Below, piece after piece: positions 6,189-8,624 of a stretch of DNA of 8,624 bases (positions within the stretch are counted from its first letter, which is position 1; every line of letters starts with the position of its first letter). The translations under genes were made by a program, and so were the position numbers. The notes below the pieces were generated by a model. It was not told the origin of the DNA. It saw only the letters and a list, made by a program, of their open reading frames with translations, and made no database searches. This DNA comes from an uncultured Bacilli bacterium (GTDB taxonomy: Bacteria; Bacillota_I; Bacilli_A; RF39; UBA660), in NCBI GenBank assembly GCA_944371685.1, contig CALVXV010000050.1, forward strand, positions 1 through 8,624, read 5' to 3'.

Positions 6189-8417
6189 ATGGAAGCATGG
6201 AAAGATTTTAAAGAAGGAAAATGGATGCATGAAATTAATGTTAGTGATTTCATTAAATCTAATTATACAAAATATGATGGTGATGAGACATTTTTAAAAG
6301 GCACTACTAAAAAAACAGATCGTGTTTGGGGAAAATGTTCAGAACTTTTAAAAGAAGAATTAAAAAAGCATGTTTTAGATATTGATACGGTTCATATGAG
6401 TGGTATTAACGCTTTTGAACCAGGATATATAAATGACGATGATGATGTAATTGTTGGTCTGCAAACAGATGCACCACTTAAGAGGATGGTTAATCCTTAT
6501 GGTGGTATTAGAATGGTTTATCAAGAGTTAGATGCTTATGGATATAAGTTAGATCCAACGGTTGATAAATATTTTAATGAATTTAGAAAAACCCATAACC
6601 AAGGTGTTTTTGATGCTTATACTTCTGATATTAGAAAAGCTAGACATAACGGTTTACTTACTGGTCTTCCTGACGCTTATGGTAGAGGAAGAATTATTGG
6701 GGATTATCGAAGAATAGCTTTATATGGTATCGACTATTTGATGGAGCAAAAGAAAAACGAATGGGATAATAAGTTACTTGGTCCAATGACTGATGATTTA
6801 ATTAGACTTCGTGAAGAAGTTTCAATGCAGTATAGAGCTTTGGATGAAATTAAAAAAATGGCAGCTAGTTATGGATTTGATATTTCGAGGCCAGCTACTA
6901 ATTCTAAAGAAGCTGTACAGTGGACTTATTTTGGTTATTTAGCTTCAGTTAAGGAAAATAATGGTGCGGCTATGAGTTTGGGCCGTGTTGATGCGTTCTT
7001 TGATATCTATTTTGAAAGAGATTTAAAAGTAGGGTTAATTACAGAGGAAGAAATTCAAGAGTTAATTGATCAGTTTGTTATTAAGTTAAGATTGGTAAGA
7101 CATTTAAGAACACCTGATTACGATGAATTATTCTCTGGAGATCCAACTTGGGTAACGTGCTCTATCGGTGGTATTACCAACGAAGGTGAGAGTATGGTTA
7201 CGAAAACAAGTTATAGAATTTTAAATACTTTAACTAATTTGGATACTTCACCAGAACCTAACATGACTGTACTTTGGTCTACTAAGTTACCAGAGACATT
7301 TAAGAAGTACTGTGCTAAAATGAGTATTAAAACAGACGCTATTCAATATGAAAATGACGATGTTATGAGACCTATTTATGGGGATGATTATGCGATTGCG
7401 TGCTGTGTATCGGCAATGCGCGTTGGTAAAGATATGCAATTCTTTGGAGCTAGATGTAATTTAGCTAAATCACTTTTATATGCGATTAATGGTGGTGTTG
7501 ACGAGAGAACTGGCGATTTAGCAGTTGAAGGTTTTGAAAAGATGACTGATGAAATTCTTGATTATGATAAGGTAAAAGATGCTTACTTTAAGATGATTGA
7601 GAAAGTGGCGGAAATTTATTCTAATGCGATGAATATTATTCATTATATGCATGATAAATATGCTTATGAAGCTGGCCAAATGGCTTTACATGATACCGAT
7701 GTTAATAGATTAATGGCTTATGGAGTGGCTGGACTTTCAGTAGCTACTGATTCACTTTCAGCTATTAAGTATGCGAAGGTAAAACCGATTAGAAATGAAA
7801 ATGGAATTGCGATTGATTTTGAAATCGAAGGGGATTTTCCTAAATATGGTAATGACGATGATAGAGTAGATAATATTGCCAAAGAGATATTAGATAAGAT
7901 GTTTAAGGAACTTTCTAAACATAAATGTTATAGAAATGCGCATCCTACTTTATCAGTACTTACTATTACTTCTAATGTGGTTTATGGTGAGAAAACAGGA
8001 GCTACTCCTGATGGTAGAAAAGCTGGTGAGGCTTTTGCTCCGGGAGCTAATCCAATGCACGGAAGAGATAGTAGTGGCGCTATCGCATCACTTAATTCAG
8101 TAGCTAAACTTGATTATGCGAATTGTTGCCGTGATGGTATTTCTAATACATTTAGTATTGTTCCATCTTCTTTAGGTCATAGTGAAGAAGAAAGAGTAGA
8201 GAATTTAGTTTCTTTACTTGATGGTTATTTTGTTCAAGGTGCGCATCATTTGAATGTTAATGTTTTAAATAGAGAAATGTTAATAGAAGCGATGAATGAT
8301 CCTGATAAATATCCGCTTTTAACAATTAGAGTATCTGGTTATGCCGTTAGATTTAATAGACTTACGAGAAAACAACAAGAAGAAGTTATTGCGAGAACAT
8401 TTCATGAAAAAATGTAG
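6189..8417 (+). CDS. pflB: Pyruvate formate-lyase (formate C-acetyltransferase)
   Basis: Glycyl-radical enzyme that converts pyruvate and CoA to acetyl-CoA and formate under anaerobic conditions in the cytoplasm. It is 742 aa, close to the roughly 760 of the E. coli enzyme. The catalytic cysteine pair is Cys405-Cys406 (AIACCVSAMRVGKD), matching E. coli 418/419. Arg422 in FFGARCNLAK matches the substrate-binding Arg435, and Trp321 in GDPTWVT matches Trp333. The glycyl-radical motif RVSGYAV has its radical Gly at 717, near the C-terminus as expected. The complete core and these exact residues separate it from glycerol dehydratase-like and choline lyase-like relatives. The start is fixed by GGAGGT 7 bases upstream and a promoter just before it. 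pflA follows with a 14-bp overlap, the classical enzyme-activase pair. No Rex operator (TTGTGAA-N4-TTCACAA) is seen; only a half-site-like TTGTGAA occurs at 6113. Identification is firm. Confidence 0.98.
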   Translation: MEAWKDFKEGKWMHEINVSDFIKSNYTKYDGDETFLKGTTKKTDRVWGKCSELLKEELKKHVLDIDTVHMSGINAFEPGYINDDDDVIVGLQTDAPLKRMVNPYGGIRMVYQELDAYGYKLDPTVDKYFNEFRKTHNQGVFDAYTSDIRKARHNGLLTGLPDAYGRGRIIGDYRRIALYGIDYLMEQKKNEWDNKLLGPMTDDLIRLREEVSMQYRALDEIKKMAASYGFDISRPATNSKEAVQWTYFGYLASVKENNGAAMSLGRVDAFFDIYFERDLKVGLITEEEIQELIDQFVIKLRLVRHLRTPDYDELFSGDPTWVTCSIGGITNEGESMVTKTSYRILNTLTNLDTSPEPNMTVLWSTKLPETFKKYCAKMSIKTDAIQYENDDVMRPIYGDDYAIACCVSAMRVGKDMQFFGARCNLAKSLLYAINGGVDERTGDLAVEGFEKMTDEILDYDKVKDAYFKMIEKVAEIYSNAMNIIHYMHDKYAYEAGQMALHDTDVNRLMAYGVAGLSVATDSLSAIKYAKVKPIRNENGIAIDFEIEGDFPKYGNDDDRVDNIAKEILDKMFKELSKHKCYRNAHPTLSVLTITSNVVYGEKTGATPDGRKAGEAFAPGANPMHGRDSSGAIASLNSVAKLDYANCCRDGISNTFSIVPSSLGHSEEERVENLVSLLDGYFVQGAHHLNVNVLNREMLIEAMNDPDKYPLLTIRVSGYAVRFNRLTRKQQEEVIARTFHEKM

Positions 8418-8624
8418 TGGTTCGGTTGATTCGATTGAAAGTATGGGTTTAGTTGATGGTCCAGGTATTAGAACGGTTGTGTTTTTGACTGGATGTAAGC
8501 TCAGATGTTTATATTGTCATAATCCAGAAATGTGGACTAAAGGTAAGGATAATTATACCCCAGAGGAGTTAGTTCGGCGAATTATTCGCAATAAACCTTA
8601 TTTTGGCGATAAGGGTGGAGTGAC
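8404..8624 (+). CDS. pflA: Pyruvate formate-lyase activating enzyme, 3'-truncated by window edge
   Basis: Radical SAM enzyme that uses a [4Fe-4S] cluster and S-adenosylmethionine to place the glycyl radical on PflB. The visible 73 codons show the start of the family: SIESMGLVDGPGIRTVVF, then the cluster motif CKLRCLYC (CxxxCxxC) with Cys31, Cys35 and Cys38. CHNPEMW follows, as in PFL activases. The final GDKGGV leads towards the usual SAM-binding GGVTxSGGEP region, which is cut off. Roughly 170-180 residues are missing if the length is typical. The best start is ATG 8404, which overlaps the end of pflB by 14 bp; no strong ribosome binding site is seen, so translation is probably coupled to pflB. 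No independent promoter is visible. Confidence 0.95.
   Translation, partial: MKKCSGSVDSIESMGLVDGPGIRTVVFLTGCKLRCLYCHNPEMWTKGKDNYTPEELVRRIIRNKPYFGDKGGV

Overview
The window is AT-rich (roughly one third G+C by eye) and densely coded, and every gene lies on the + strand. The good Shine-Dalgarno boxes, the proteins and the strong TTGACA/TATAAT-type promoters point to a low-G+C Bacillota, probably an anaerobic or facultative fermenter, because pyruvate formate-lyase and its activase are present. All Trp codons in the intact genes are TGG and no gene has an internal TGA, so the standard bacterial code (11) fits. The genus cannot be read from this sequence; an uncultured gut Bacilli/Erysipelotrichia-like lineage is only a guess.

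Layout: (1) 1-1485, the 3' four-fifths of dnaK, cut by the window edge. (2) A small hairpin at 1486-1514 followed by pepF (oligoendopeptidase F, M3 zinc peptidase), which sits between dnaK and dnaJ. (3) dnaJ, 4 bp after pepF, ending in a good intrinsic terminator. (4) 4502-4611, five tandem 22-bp units spaced exactly 22 bp apart. The last unit carries the -35 box of a near-consensus promoter for a stand-alone AAA ATPase with a C-terminal DUF4143-type region. (5) Directly after the ATPase stop lies an unreported scrap of an ISL3-family (IS204/IS1001/IS1096/IS1165 group) transposase C-terminus, with what looks like the element's right terminal inverted repeat ending near 6007. (6) A leader of about 180 bp with two possible promoters and a hairpin plus T-run between them, feeding pflB (pyruvate formate-lyase). 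(7) pflA, overlapping the pflB end by 14 bp and cut by the right edge.

How it fits together: dnaK/pepF/dnaJ form a protein quality-control unit (folding plus peptide turnover). pflB/pflA form the classical glycyl-radical enzyme and activase pair that splits pyruvate to acetyl-CoA and formate. Between these two housekeeping blocks is a small accessory islet: a repeat array, an orphan ATPase and an IS remnant. The islet is the most interesting part. The ATPase contains a winged-helix-like stretch and has a helically phased repeat array in front of its own promoter, which invites the hypothesis of self-regulation or of a mobile/selfish unit. This is inference only.
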